Shown: positions 8,284 through 17,428 of the stretch, piece by piece
Layout: each line of letters opens with the position of its first letter
Numbering within the stretch: position 1 is the first letter of the stretch
DNA from: Blastocatellia bacterium
Lineage (GTDB): Bacteria > Acidobacteriota > Blastocatellia > Pyrinomonadales > Pyrinomonadaceae
Reading direction: 5' to 3'
Length of the DNA: 64,000 bases
NCBI GenBank assembly: GCA_016789265.1
Contig: JAEUQK010000017.1
Location: 1 to 64,000, forward strand
Made by a program: the position numbers and the translations under genes
The notes under the pieces: generated by a model
Told to the model about the DNA's origin: nothing
What the model saw: the letters and a program-made list of their open reading frames with translations, nothing else
Database searches by the model: none

Positions 8284-9453
8284 CTATTCTTTGCATTTCG
8301 CGACCGCTTCAGCCACCACTTTTACCGATACGCCGTTTGAGGCCGCAGCGGCTTTTATCTCTTCGAATTCCGGCTGGCTGTTTACCGGTTTCCCATCAAT
8401 ATAAGATGTCTTTACCGATATTTCGCCATATTCGGTCATTACCGAACCAGACGAGCGTTCGAGGCTGTGACGCTCCATCCGCTGAATGCGCACGCCGATC
8501 GTCGAAGTCTCGCGATAAAACAGATCCAACAGCCGGCTCTCGTCTTTAGCCCTACATAGGACCGAGATCTTGGTGGCAGGCCGGTTTTTTTTCATTTGGA
8601 TCGCCGTGAACCAACAATCGAGTGCGCCTGACTCTAATGCCCGATCCATAAAATGCCCTAATACTTGTGGTGAAAGGTCGTCAATATTCGTTTCCAAGAT
8701 CGATACCGTTTCATTACGTTCTTCGGCCGATGAACCTGCAGACTCGCCGATCAAAATACGCAGTACATTCGGAAATTTCTCGTATTGGCGTGAACCCGCA
8801 CCATATCCTGATACTTCAAGTGATAGATCATTTAATGATCCGTAACTATCACATAGGGTGGAGATTATAGCCGCCCCTGTTGGCGTAATTAATTCTCCGG
8901 AGATGTCGGTCGAGTAAACTGGCACTGACTTTAACAATTCTGCAACCGCCGGCGGCGGTACCGGAAATCTACCGTGAGCCATGTCAACGAAACCACTGCC
9001 GACATGGATCTTTGAACATTCGAACCGCTCTATCCCTAGAATCTCAAAACCAATACACGAACCGACTATATCGATTATGGCGTCAAGGGCCCCTACTTCG
9101 TGAAAATGCACCTTTTCGAGTGCGACGCCGTGAACTGAGGCTTCGGCCGCGGCTAATCGCTTAAAGATCGCGATCGCACGTTCTTTCACTTTTCCGGACA
9201 GGGATGACCCGGATATTATCGATTCGATCTCAGGAAGATGCCGGTGGTTCTTTTCATCCGGTATCTCTACATCGACATGTACTGAAGAAATACCTGACCG
9301 ATCAACTTTTGTCACCAGGAGTTCAAAATCAGGAAGACCTAATTTGGTCAGTTCAGACTTGAGAACCTCATGGTCAACCCCCGCTGCGATCAACGCTCCG
9401 AGGATCATATTCCCGCTGGCTCCGGCAAAACAATCAAAATAAAGTGTCCGCAT
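8284..9453 (-). CDS. larC: LarC-type nickel insertion protein (nickel-pincer cofactor synthesis)
   Basis: 389 aa. LarC is a CTP-dependent cyclometallase that inserts nickel into the pyridinium dithiocarboxylate cofactor of lactate racemase-type enzymes. The N-terminus YFDCFAGASGNMILGALI and the HFHEVGALDAIIDIVG segment are characteristic. The second half (ETNIDDLSPQVLGHFMDRAL ...) corresponds to LarC2. Both halves are in one uninterrupted frame, whereas in Lactiplantibacillus the two are joined only by programmed frameshifting. No larA, larB or larE lies nearby, so the client enzyme is not identifiable here. Transcription is divergent from the small secreted protein at 9544. Confidence 0.9.
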   Translation of the reverse strand: MRTLYFDCFAGASGNMILGALIAAGVDHEVLKSELTKLGLPDFELLVTKVDRSGISSVHVDVEIPDEKNHRHLPEIESIISGSSLSGKVKERAIAIFKRLAAAEASVHGVALEKVHFHEVGALDAIIDIVGSCIGFEILGIERFECSKIHVGSGFVDMAHGRFPVPPPAVAELLKSVPVYSTDISGELITPTGAAIISTLCDSYGSLNDLSLEVSGYGAGSRQYEKFPNVLRILIGESAGSSAEERNETVSILETNIDDLSPQVLGHFMDRALESGALDCWFTAIQMKKNRPATKISVLCRAKDESRLLDLFYRETSTIGVRIQRMERHSLERSSGSVMTEYGEISVKTSYIDGKPVNSQPEFEEIKAAAASNGVSVKVVAEAVAKCKE

Positions 9454-9543
9454 AAAGGTGAAGTTTATCTTTTTAGCCTTATCAATGTAAATCGTGAGAC
9501 AAAAACCGGGTTGTTATCGCGTAACTATTCAGGAGTCAAGAGT

Positions 9544-9879
9544 ATGTCATTCATTCATAAATTCGCTGCTTTATTCGCGATCGCCGCGTTTTCTAACATC
9601 ACCGCCCATGCAGACACACGTATTCGATTTGCCAAAGGGCGAACGTCGGCCACCGTCTCCGGCCGCGTCGCAAGCGGCGGACGCGTTTGTTATTTTGCCG
9701 GTGCCCGTGCGGGCCAACAATTTACTGCGACCGTTAGTTCCAGAAGCGGAAAGGTCGTAATCTTCGAAAGCGGCGAGACGAGCTATAACTACGAAGTGGA
9801 GCAAAGCGGCGACCAGTCGGTCTGCGTGGACAACCTTGCCGGAGCCACGACGTATTCGTTGACCGTCTCGATAAGGTAG
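9544..9879 (+). CDS. Small secreted protein of unknown function
   Basis: 111 aa from the ATG at 9544, which has AGGAGT about 8 bp upstream; the longer in-frame extension to 9370 overlaps larC and lacks such a site. Signal peptide at residues 1-23 (HKFAALFAIAAFSN ending in AHA). The mature ~88 residues are beta-rich, with repeated 'r.y.f..g..g..ftatv' character and two cysteines (GGRVCYF and QSVCVDN) that could form a disulfide. It resembles the jelly-roll type of small exported domain, but I cannot name a family. Monocistronic by position. Confidence 0.7.
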   Translation: MSFIHKFAALFAIAAFSNITAHADTRIRFAKGRTSATVSGRVASGGRVCYFAGARAGQQFTATVSSRSGKVVIFESGETSYNYEVEQSGDQSVCVDNLAGATTYSLTVSIR

Positions 9880-9944
9880 CCGAACAAGGTCTTGAAATGA
9901 CGTAATTGAATTGGCGTATTTAGCGTGTTTCGTGATCAGTAACG

Positions 9945-9950
9945 TATAAT
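9945..9950 (+). promoter_or_regulatory. Candidate -10 box of argS
   Basis: A perfect TATAAT at 9945-9950, about 35 bp before the argS ATG. No good TTGACA-like -35 box is present at 16-18 bp spacing, so the call rests on the -10 box and its position alone. Confidence 0.4.
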
Positions 9951-9985
9951 CTCTGTTTTGGATCCATTAGAGATTCTCAACAAAG

Positions 9986-11998
9986 ATGACGTTAACCGAA
10001 CTGCAATCGATACTTCGCGGCAAAGTGCGCGAAGCTGCTCAGAATAATTTTCAGATCGTACTGGATCAGATCGTCGCCGAAGTTCCGCCGAAAACGGAAC
10101 TCGGAGACCTGGCCTTTCCAGTCGCGTTCGACCTGGCCAAGCAAATAAAACTGGTCACGGGCGAAAAGCAAAACCCGCGAAACATTGCCGAAACGCTGAA
10201 GGCAGAGATCGAAACGCTCGAATTTGTCGATCGTGCAGAGGTTGCTGGTGCCGGTTACCTCAATGTTTTCTTCGATAGAGCGAAATTCCTGGCTGAGAAT
10301 CAAACTACTGCCCCTCTTCCCTCTCTCCAGAGATCAGAAGATTCTACCGCTGAAAAAGTTTGCGTTGAACATACTTCCGTAAACCCCAATAAAGCGGCCC
10401 ATATCGGACACGTTCGCAATTCTGTGCTTGGAGACACGTTTCAGCGGATCCTGACGGCTACGGGTAAGCGCGTTGAGATCCAGAACTATATAGATAACAC
10501 CGGCGTTCAGGTGGCAGATGTTGTCGTTGGCTTCATTTATTTGGAGCATCGCGATCTCGAATCGATCAAAGCTCTCGACAAAGAGTTGGCAAATGACGGA
10601 ATTTCTTTTGATTACTATTGCTGGGACCTGTATGCGAAAGTTGGTCAGCAGTATCAAACAGATGAAGAGCTGAGATCCAAACGGGCCGAAGTTCTCCACT
10701 TGATCGAAAAAGGTAGTAATCCAACCGCCGAACTTGCCGACCATGTTGCGACCCGCAACGTCGAGTGCATAACGAAAACGATGGAGCGGCTGTCGATCCG
10801 CTACGATCTTCTGCCGCGTGAATCGGAGATATTGCACCTCCATTTTTGGAACAAGGCATTCGAGCAGATGAAGGAACGAGGCGTTATCCATCTCGAGTCG
10901 GAAGGCAAGAATGCGGGATGCTGGGTGATGCCGTTCGAAGAACACACGGGCACGGACGAACACGAAGCCGACAAGATCCTTGTCCGTTCAAACGGTACGG
11001 TCACTTACACGGGAAAAGATATTGCGTATCAAATGTGGAAACTCGGTGTGCTAGGGATGGATTTCTATTATAAGCCATTCTTCAAGTACCCCGATGGAAA
11101 GGAGATCTGGATAACGACCGCTGACGAAAGCGAGTCGAAGCCGCACGAACAAGAATTTGGCCACGGCCAGGTCGTTTATAATGTGATCGATTCGCGCCAG
11201 TCATATCCGCAGGAAGTCGTGAAGAAAGGGGTCGCGGCCATTCACCCCGAGATCGGCGAACGCGGCAGCGTGCATCTCTCATATGAGATGGTCGCTTTGT
11301 CGCCGGCGGCGGCTGAGGAACTCGGTTTCGAAGTGAGTGATGAAGATCGCAAAAAGCCGTTCATCGAGATGAGCGGACGAAAAGGCCTAGGGGTAAAGGC
11401 TGACGATCTAATTTCAAGGCTCGAGGAGAAAGCTCTCGAAGAGGTCGAAAAGCGTCACCCCGATTCGCCTCTGGTCGAAAAACGGCACATTGCCCATCAG
11501 ATCGCCGTCGGCGCTTTGCGTTACTTTCTATTGAAATTCACGCGAAACACTGTGATCGTGTTCGACTTCAAAGAAGCCCTGTCGTTCGAGGGTGAAACGG
11601 GACTCTTCTGTCAGTATTCGGCGGTCCGGGCAAATTCGATATTTCGCAAGCTCGACGAACGCGGCGAGACTATTGACGGATCTGCGATTTCGGATGCAGC
11701 CAAGGTAAGTGAGATCTTTGGTTCGGAATCAGGTACTGACATCTGGTCGATCCTGATACTAGCGTCAAGGCTGCACGAGACCGTCGAGGCCGCCGCCGCG
11801 CAGAATGAACCCTCGATACTTGCAAAGTACACGTTCAATCTTGCCAAGGCATTCAACCTTTTCTATCACAATCATAAGATCATCGCCGAACCTGACGTTA
11901 CGAAACGGGCCGTGTTGATCGCGGTAGCCGATTCAGCCAGACGGTCTCTCACAGCGGCATTGGATACGATGGGGATCGAGGTTCCCGAGAAGATGTAG
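9986..11998 (+). CDS. argS: Arginyl-tRNA synthetase
   Basis: 670 aa, longer than the ~560-580 aa of many bacterial ArgRS. It has the additional N-terminal Arg-tRNA-synthetase domain (residues 1-100, with ELGDLAFPVAFDLAK), the HIGH motif as HIGHVRNS (139-146) in the context VEHTSVNPNKA, and the C-terminal DALR anticodon-binding domain (FCQYSAVRANSIFRKL ... HNHKII). The KMSKS position reads EMSGRKGLGVKADDL, i.e. the first lysine is replaced, as happens in many ArgRS. An internal region about residues 330-400 (EEHTGTDEHEADKILVRSNG ... EIWITTADESES) accounts for the extra length. Single-gene unit between the secreted protein and the trp operon. Confidence 0.95.
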   Translation: MTLTELQSILRGKVREAAQNNFQIVLDQIVAEVPPKTELGDLAFPVAFDLAKQIKLVTGEKQNPRNIAETLKAEIETLEFVDRAEVAGAGYLNVFFDRAKFLAENQTTAPLPSLQRSEDSTAEKVCVEHTSVNPNKAAHIGHVRNSVLGDTFQRILTATGKRVEIQNYIDNTGVQVADVVVGFIYLEHRDLESIKALDKELANDGISFDYYCWDLYAKVGQQYQTDEELRSKRAEVLHLIEKGSNPTAELADHVATRNVECITKTMERLSIRYDLLPRESEILHLHFWNKAFEQMKERGVIHLESEGKNAGCWVMPFEEHTGTDEHEADKILVRSNGTVTYTGKDIAYQMWKLGVLGMDFYYKPFFKYPDGKEIWITTADESESKPHEQEFGHGQVVYNVIDSRQSYPQEVVKKGVAAIHPEIGERGSVHLSYEMVALSPAAAEELGFEVSDEDRKKPFIEMSGRKGLGVKADDLISRLEEKALEEVEKRHPDSPLVEKRHIAHQIAVGALRYFLLKFTRNTVIVFDFKEALSFEGETGLFCQYSAVRANSIFRKLDERGETIDGSAISDAAKVSEIFGSESGTDIWSILILASRLHETVEAAAAQNEPSILAKYTFNLAKAFNLFYHNHKIIAEPDVTKRAVLIAVADSARRSLTAALDTMGIEVPEKM

Positions 11999-12020
11999 CG
12001 TTATTGCAGATCTCTGGAAA

Positions 12021-12050
12021 TTGACAGCCATTGAAGTTTTCTGCTAAAAG
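12021..12050 (+). promoter_or_regulatory. Candidate promoter of the trp operon
   Basis: TTGACA at 12021-12026, an 18-bp spacer, then TAAAAG at 12045-12050. It begins 22 bp past the argS stop and would start a transcript near 12057, giving an untranslated leader of about 180 nt before trpE. Confidence 0.55.
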
Positions 12051-12080
12051 TCTAGTTAATGAACACCTGCACACACGATT

Positions 12081-12242
12081 ATGCTAATGGCTACTGGCGA
12101 ACCAATTTCGCGTGGCGATCTAGCTCGCGTGCGTGCGGTGCCGGTTTGGTCGAGAGAAACTCATAAGTTTTGTTCCTTTTCCCAGGACACATCGACTACA
12201 GGAAATGCCGCTCAACTTAGGGCGGCATTTTTGTCTTTATGA
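12081..12242 (+). CDS. Possible trp leader ORF (53 codons) overlapping the trpE start
   Basis: An open frame from ATG 12081 ends in a TGA that overlaps the trpE ATG as ATGA. The encoded 53 residues contain a single Trp codon and no run of Trp codons, and no ribosome-binding site precedes the ATG, so it is not a textbook leader peptide. It is listed because trpE itself has no visible ribosome-binding site, and coupling from an upstream frame would explain how trpE is translated. It could equally be a chance frame across a structured leader. Confidence 0.2.
   Translation: MLMATGEPISRGDLARVRAVPVWSRETHKFCSFSQDTSTTGNAAQLRAAFLSL
12203..12238 (+). terminator. Terminator-like hairpin directly before trpE (candidate attenuator)
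   Basis: AAATGCCGC (12203-12211) pairs perfectly with GCGGCATTT (12222-12230), followed by TTGTCTTT and then at once the trpE ATG at 12239. It has the form of an intrinsic terminator but lies downstream of the candidate trp promoter, so the trp transcript must read through it. That is the arrangement expected of an attenuator, or of a hairpin controlling trpE translation. Confidence 0.65.
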
Positions 12243-13717
12243 TGAACGAATTCGAGCGATTCAAAGAACAAGCGAAGCTGGCGAATGTGGTTCCGGTGGT
12301 TGAAACCTTGTCCGCCGATCTTTTGACGCCACTTGCAGTTTATCTCAAGCTTTCGGCCGGTTCTGAACGCTCGTTTCTTCTTGAATCGGTCGAAGGCGGC
12401 GAGACGCTCGCACGATATTCATTCATTGGAACCGATCCGTTTCTCACAGCCTCGGGTGACGACGCCGAAGTGGAACTCACCGACGAGAACGGCACGACCA
12501 AACTCGCTGTTCCGATGCTCGCGTTTCTGCGTCAACACTTTGCTAAATACCGAGTTTATGAAGACGGAAGCCTGCCGAGCTTCATAGGCGGTGCGATCGG
12601 TTTCATGAATTTCTCCTGTTCGGCTTGGTTTGAACACTCTCTCAAAGCCGCGATGAAACCAGGAGACGACCGAAGCACGTTTATGTTCTTTCGTTCGATC
12701 GTCGCCTTCGACCATGCAAAGCAGACGATCTCAATAATCACGCTTGTGTTCCCGGATGTCGCAGACGGCGGCAATACATTGAGCGCATTTGAGTCGGCAA
12801 AGGCGAGAAACTTCGAGATCAAAGACCGTCTGGAACATGGAACATATCAACTGGACGATCCAAAGCCGGACGGTACCATCGGAAGTGCGTTGTCGAATTG
12901 GGAAAAGGACGATTTCGAGAAAGCGGTGGCGGAAATAAAGGAACTGATAAATGCCGGCGAGGCATATCAGGTCGTGTTGTCGCAATGTTTCACAGTGCCG
13001 ACAAATGCTCCCCCAGTTTCGATCTACCGGGCAATTCGCAGGTTAAACCCGTCGCCTTATTTGTTTCTTATCCGCGATCAGGGCCGCTCGGTGATCGGGG
13101 CGTCACCCGAGATGCTTGTTCGCGTACGCGGCAGGATAATGGAATACCGACCGATCGCAGGGACGCGGCCGCGTGGAACGAGTCCGGACGAAGACTCTCG
13201 ACTTGCCGAAGAAATGAGGGCGGACCGAAAGGAAGTTGCGGAACACTTGATGCTGGTCGATCTTGGCCGCAACGACCTAGGCCGCGTCGCGGAATACGGC
13301 AGCGTAAAGGTGGACAGCCTTATGCATGTCGAAAAATACTCACACGTACAACATCTCGTTAGCTTTCTCTCCGCCACACTCAGGAACGGGCTCGATCGAT
13401 TCGACGCGTTGGCTTCCTGCTTCCCTGCCGGCACGGTTTCAGGTGCGCCAAAGGTCCGGGCGATCGAGATCATTGAACGCCTCGAACCTACACCGCGTGG
13501 AATCTACGCCGGAACAGTCGGATATATCGATTACGCGGGGAACCTTGATACGTGTATCGCGATCAGGGCACTCTCACTCGAGAACGGTGTCGCTAAGGTG
13601 CAGGCAGGTGCGGGAATTGTAGCCGATTCCGTTCCGGAACGTGAGTTTGAAGAAACGGTCAACAAGGCAAAAGCAATGATCAAAGCGATCGAAATGGCAG
13701 AATCGCACGAACAATGA
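12239..13717 (+). CDS. trpE: Anthranilate synthase component I
   Basis: 492 aa. Converts chorismate plus ammonia (normally delivered by TrpG) to anthranilate. The N-terminal feedback region has LLESVEGGETLARYSFIG, with the conserved LLES tryptophan-site motif, and NPSPYLFLI. The catalytic half has PIAGTRPRG, LVDLGRNDLGRV, FPAGTVSGAPK and the closing GAGIVADSVPEREFEE. The start is ATG 12239 or the adjacent ATG 12242; both are preceded by the U-tract of the hairpin and neither has a ribosome-binding site. It overlaps trpD by 4 bp. No trpG gene is present anywhere in the operon. Confidence 0.97.
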   Translation: MMNEFERFKEQAKLANVVPVVETLSADLLTPLAVYLKLSAGSERSFLLESVEGGETLARYSFIGTDPFLTASGDDAEVELTDENGTTKLAVPMLAFLRQHFAKYRVYEDGSLPSFIGGAIGFMNFSCSAWFEHSLKAAMKPGDDRSTFMFFRSIVAFDHAKQTISIITLVFPDVADGGNTLSAFESAKARNFEIKDRLEHGTYQLDDPKPDGTIGSALSNWEKDDFEKAVAEIKELINAGEAYQVVLSQCFTVPTNAPPVSIYRAIRRLNPSPYLFLIRDQGRSVIGASPEMLVRVRGRIMEYRPIAGTRPRGTSPDEDSRLAEEMRADRKEVAEHLMLVDLGRNDLGRVAEYGSVKVDSLMHVEKYSHVQHLVSFLSATLRNGLDRFDALASCFPAGTVSGAPKVRAIEIIERLEPTPRGIYAGTVGYIDYAGNLDTCIAIRALSLENGVAKVQAGAGIVADSVPEREFEETVNKAKAMIKAIEMAESHEQ

Positions 13718-14736
13718 CGTCGATCCTAGGAAAATACATCGGAAGATTCAAAATTGGCAGTTCTGTCGAACCGGCCGATGCGGAAGCTGTACTTGACGCC
13801 ATGATCACCGAAACCGATGGGTCTGTCCTTGCCGACGTATTGACCGAATGGCATAAGAAAGGTATCGAAGAAGAAGAAATACATTCATTCGCGAAGATAA
13901 TGCGCGAACGTATGACAAAGGTGAACTCGCGGCATGAGAACTTTGTCGATATTGTCGGCACCGGCGGCAGTCATGCCAAAACATTCAATGTCTCGACCGC
14001 GGCTTCGTTTATTGCTGCGGGTGCGAGGGTACCGGTCGCAAAACACGGCAACAAGGCCGCAACAAGTAATTCGGGAAGCGCTGACGTGCTCTCAGAGCTC
14101 GGAATAAACCCCTCCATCGATCCATCGACGGCGGAACGATGTCTGAACGAGATCGGTATCTGCTTTATGTTTGCACCGAACTACCACCGGCTCTCGCCGA
14201 CTCTTGGTGATGTCCGGCGCAGGCTTGGTTTTCCGACAATATTTAATTGCGTTGGACCACTATGTAATCCGGCATCGGCACCTCACCAGTTGATCGGTGT
14301 TTGGGAAAGAAACCTCGTTTCGAAGATAGGGAACGCTTTGGCACGTTTGGGAACGAAAAGGTCCTGGATAGTTTACGGCGAAGGCGGACTAGATGAGATA
14401 TCGATAAACGGACCAACAGTTGTCGCGGAGATCGAGAACAAAACTGTTCGCAATTTTGAGATCACGCCTGAACATTTCGGACTAGAGGCGTCACCGACCC
14501 ACCACCTGCGTTCAAACGATGCGAACCATAGCTCGAAGATGATCTTAAAAGTCCTTCTCGGAGATCCGCATCGACGATCGGCTGAAGATATTATGCTGAT
14601 CAACGCAAGCGCGGCGATGCATATTGCAGGATCGGGCGATTCTTTAACAGACGCCGTGTCAATCGCCAAAGAAAGTCTTCGGAGCGGGAACGCGCATCGA
14701 AAATTGGAGGAACTGGCAAAAGCCATTCCGGTATGA
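13714..14736 (+). CDS. trpD: Anthranilate phosphoribosyltransferase
   Basis: 340 aa. Transfers phosphoribose from PRPP to anthranilate. Motifs: DIVGTGGSHAKTFNVSTAAS (PRPP loop; the usual GTGGD has Ser in place of Asp), KHGNKAATSNSGSADVLSELG (anthranilate/PRPP contacts), and FMFAPNYHRLSPTLGDVRRRLGFPTIFN, which normally reads 'FlFAp.hHpAm..v..vR..Lg.rTiFN'. Overlaps of 4 bp with trpE and trpC (ATGA type) indicate coupled translation. No glutamine amidotransferase domain is fused to it. Confidence 0.95.
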   Translation: MTSILGKYIGRFKIGSSVEPADAEAVLDAMITETDGSVLADVLTEWHKKGIEEEEIHSFAKIMRERMTKVNSRHENFVDIVGTGGSHAKTFNVSTAASFIAAGARVPVAKHGNKAATSNSGSADVLSELGINPSIDPSTAERCLNEIGICFMFAPNYHRLSPTLGDVRRRLGFPTIFNCVGPLCNPASAPHQLIGVWERNLVSKIGNALARLGTKRSWIVYGEGGLDEISINGPTVVAEIENKTVRNFEITPEHFGLEASPTHHLRSNDANHSSKMILKVLLGDPHRRSAEDIMLINASAAMHIAGSGDSLTDAVSIAKESLRSGNAHRKLEELAKAIPV

Positions 14737-15548
14737 ACGGCACCATTCTTGAGAAGATAGTCGAGTCGAAGCGGCGAAGGGTCGAACAAGCAAAGGCGGC
14801 GATCGATCTTTCCGAACTGAACTTGATGGCGGATGAAGTCAGAAATAGATCCGACAGTCATCGGCTGCGCGACGCTCTCGCATATCGATCGAAGCTCAAC
14901 GTAATTGCCGAATTTAAGAGAGCCTCGCCGTCGAAAGGAGTTATAAATGGGTCGGTTGATCCGGTGGCAATTGCCGCAATGTATCGGGCTGGCGGAGCCG
15001 CGGCGATATCCGTATTGACAGAAGAAGACCATTTTCAAGGTTCGCTCGACGACCTTCGAGCAGTGCGAGCGACTGTCGATCTGCCGATCTTGAGGAAGGA
15101 TTTCATTTTCGATGAGTATCAGATATACGAGGCTGCAGCAGCAGGTGCCGATGCGATATTGCTGATCGCGGCGATGCTAAATGATGATGAATTGGAGCAT
15201 CTGAGATCACTGGCCGAAGACGAACTAGGCATCGATGCCCTCGTGGAAGTACATACTCTCTCCGAACTTGAGCGAGTAATATCGATTGGGGCTACACTGA
15301 TCGGGGTTAATAATAGGGACTTACAGACGTTTCACGTATCCCTGAATGTTTCACGCGACCTCATAAGACATGCTCCGCAAAGCGCAGTCATGATCACTGA
15401 AAGCGGGTTGCGAATACGCGATGATCTAGAAGAACTGCGAGAGCTTGGCTATTCGGGCTTTCTGATCGGTGAGACCTTAATGCGGAGCAGTGACCCGGAA
15501 GATGAGTTGAGAACGTGGACCACCCAACAAAATAAGATCGACGGATAA
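14733..15548 (+). CDS. trpC: Indole-3-glycerol phosphate synthase
   Basis: 271 aa TIM barrel. Ring-closes carboxyphenylamino-deoxyribulose phosphate to indole-glycerol phosphate. Motifs along the barrel: VIAEFKRASPSKGVI (catalytic Lys and Ser), ISVLTEEDHFQGSLDDL, PILRKDFIFDEYQI (catalytic Lys), ADAILLIAAML, LVEVHTLSELE, IGVNNRDLQTF and MITESGLR. A single-function enzyme, not fused to TrpF. It overlaps trpD by 4 bp and is separated from trpF by 30 bp. Confidence 0.96.
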   Translation: MNGTILEKIVESKRRRVEQAKAAIDLSELNLMADEVRNRSDSHRLRDALAYRSKLNVIAEFKRASPSKGVINGSVDPVAIAAMYRAGGAAAISVLTEEDHFQGSLDDLRAVRATVDLPILRKDFIFDEYQIYEAAAAGADAILLIAAMLNDDELEHLRSLAEDELGIDALVEVHTLSELERVISIGATLIGVNNRDLQTFHVSLNVSRDLIRHAPQSAVMITESGLRIRDDLEELRELGYSGFLIGETLMRSSDPEDELRTWTTQQNKIDG

Positions 15549-15578
15549 GACTTAACGTACCTGTTTTGTCGGAACGAT

Positions 15579-16205
15579 ATGACCAAGGTAAAGATCTGCG
15601 GCATAACAAATCTTGAAGACGCTTTAATGGCAACCGAACTCGGCGCGGATATGCTTGGTTTTAACTTTTATGAAAAAAGCCCGAGATACATAAAACCTCT
15701 GGCGGCAAAGGAAATAATCGACCAATTGCCGCATCGAGTCCTGAACGTTGGTATATTCGTCGGAGAAACGATCGATCAGGTCCTGGAGATCGAACGAATG
15801 TCGGGTATAAAGGCACTACAACTTCACGGCGGAGAATCGCCCCGATATGTATCGGACTTAGCGAGACGAACGGGTGCAGAGATCATTAAAGCATTTCAGG
15901 TGAAGCAGGGATTTTCGACGCTTAGCATCCTGAATTTTGACCCGGTAACGGTGTTGTTGGATGCGTATTCGCCAAATGAATTCGGCGGCACAGGTGCCGT
16001 TTTTGACTGGGAGACGGCCATACTCGTAAAGCCGCTCGTTCAAAAACTTATCCTCGCGGGTGGGCTGAACGATGAAAATGTAGGTGAAGCCGTGGAAATC
16101 GTTCGGCCATATGCTGTGGATGTCGCGAGCGGCGTTGAATCGTCGCCAGGCAAGAAAGACCCTAATAGACTGGAAGCATTTATTAGAAATGCAAAAAACG
16201 GATGA
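15579..16205 (+). CDS. trpF: Phosphoribosylanthranilate isomerase
   Basis: 208 aa TIM barrel. Performs the Amadori rearrangement before TrpC. It begins [15 protein letters not shown] with the catalytic Cys in KICGIT, then [31 protein letters not shown], a catalytic Asp in [18 protein letters not shown] and [15 protein letters not shown]. All core motifs are present. It overlaps trpB by 4 bp. Confidence 0.96.
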   Translation: MTKVKICGITNLEDALMATELGADMLGFNFYEKSPRYIKPLAAKEIIDQLPHRVLNVGIFVGETIDQVLEIERMSGIKALQLHGGESPRYVSDLARRTGAEIIKAFQVKQGFSTLSILNFDPVTVLLDAYSPNEFGGTGAVFDWETAILVKPLVQKLILAGGLNDENVGEAVEIVRPYAVDVASGVESSPGKKDPNRLEAFIRNAKNG

Positions 16206-17404
16206 CGAATTACGAACCAAACGAGCTCGGATATTGGGGTGAATTTGGCGGCCGCTATGTGCCGGAAACACTGGTTGCGCCTTTGGACGAACTCATTGAA
16301 GCATATTTCACATATCGGGACGATCCTGGATTTCGCACGGAATTTGACGGATTGCTCAAGGATTTTGTGGGTCGTCCAAGCCCACTGTATTACGCAGAGC
16401 GATTATCTGAAAAACTCGGCGGGGCCAGGATCTATTTGAAACGCGAGGATCTTAACCACACTGGCGCACATAAGATAAACAACTGCGTCGGGCAAATTTT
16501 GCTTGCGCGCCGAATGGGGAAAGCGAGGATCATAGCGGAAACAGGCGCCGGGCAACACGGAGTTGCGACCGCAACGGTTTGTGCTCATTTCGGACTTGAA
16601 TGTGTCGTTTATATGGGCACGGAAGACATGGGGCGGCAGGAATTGAACGTATTTCGAATGCGGCTGCTTGGAGCTGATGTTCGAGGCGTGGATTCGGGTT
16701 CCAGAACCTTGAAGGATGCGATCAATGAAGCCCTTCGTGATTGGGTAACCAACGTCGAAACTACTTACTATCTCCTTGGTTCCGCACTCGGCCCCCACCC
16801 ATACCCACTGATGGTTCGCGATTTTCAGAGCATTATCGGCCGCGAGACCCGTAAGCAGATCATCGAGAAAGAAGGTCGACTGCCAGATATGCTGATCGCT
16901 TGCGTTGGCGGCGGCTCTAATGCGATCGGCCTTTTCTACGAGTTTCTGAAAGAAAGAAGAGTGAAGATGATCGGTGTGGAGGCCGGAGGCATCGGCTCTG
17001 GTCTGGGCGAACATGCGGCGAGGTTCATGACCGGTACAAACGTCGGAGTTCTTCAGGGCACAAAGAGCTATCTCCTGCAAGATGAATATGGTCAGATCGC
17101 AATGACGCATTCGGTTTCCGCGGGGCTTGATTATGCATCGATCGGTCCGGAACACGCATATCTTCACGATAGACGACGAGTCGAATACACCAACGTCTCG
17201 GATGAGGAAGCGCTCAGTGCTTTCCAAATTTTATCGGAAACTGAGGGGATCATTCCCGCGCTCGAATCAGCTCATGCTATCGCACAGGTATTGAAGACCG
17301 CACCGCAAATGGCTAAAGATTCGATAATAGTCGTGAATCTATCGGGACGCGGCGATAAAGACGTAAACACGGTTGCTGATGAATTGAAGAACCGGACACA
17401 GTAA
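16202..17404 (+). CDS. trpB: Tryptophan synthase beta subunit
   Basis: 400 aa, fold-type II PLP enzyme that condenses indole with serine. Motifs: [12 protein letters not shown] (start), [15 protein letters not shown] with the PLP-binding Lys, [14 protein letters not shown] (catalytic Glu), [14 protein letters not shown] (phosphate loop), [17 protein letters not shown] and the late [12 protein letters not shown]. It is the TrpB1 type that works with TrpA. Overlaps trpF by 4 bp; trpA follows after 24 bp. Confidence 0.97.
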   Translation: MTNYEPNELGYWGEFGGRYVPETLVAPLDELIEAYFTYRDDPGFRTEFDGLLKDFVGRPSPLYYAERLSEKLGGARIYLKREDLNHTGAHKINNCVGQILLARRMGKARIIAETGAGQHGVATATVCAHFGLECVVYMGTEDMGRQELNVFRMRLLGADVRGVDSGSRTLKDAINEALRDWVTNVETTYYLLGSALGPHPYPLMVRDFQSIIGRETRKQIIEKEGRLPDMLIACVGGGSNAIGLFYEFLKERRVKMIGVEAGGIGSGLGEHAARFMTGTNVGVLQGTKSYLLQDEYGQIAMTHSVSAGLDYASIGPEHAYLHDRRRVEYTNVSDEEALSAFQILSETEGIIPALESAHAIAQVLKTAPQMAKDSIIVVNLSGRGDKDVNTVADELKNRTQ

Positions 17405-17428
17405 CAGGTTAAGTACAAATATTTTGAG

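Noticed and set aside
9370-9543. N-terminal extension of the small secreted protein
   Set aside because: The extension overlaps larC on the other strand and hides the signal peptide; the ATG at 9544 has a good ribosome-binding site.
12057-12238. T-box riboswitch in the trp leader
   Set aside because: The leader has a terminator-like stem, but I find no AGGGTGGNACCGCG-type antiterminator core and no stem I domain with a Trp specifier loop. The GGTGCCGG near 12141 is only a weak resemblance.
16403-17227. 274-codon minus-strand open frame inside trpB
   Set aside because: Antisense to trpB across all of its catalytic motifs, with no independent support.
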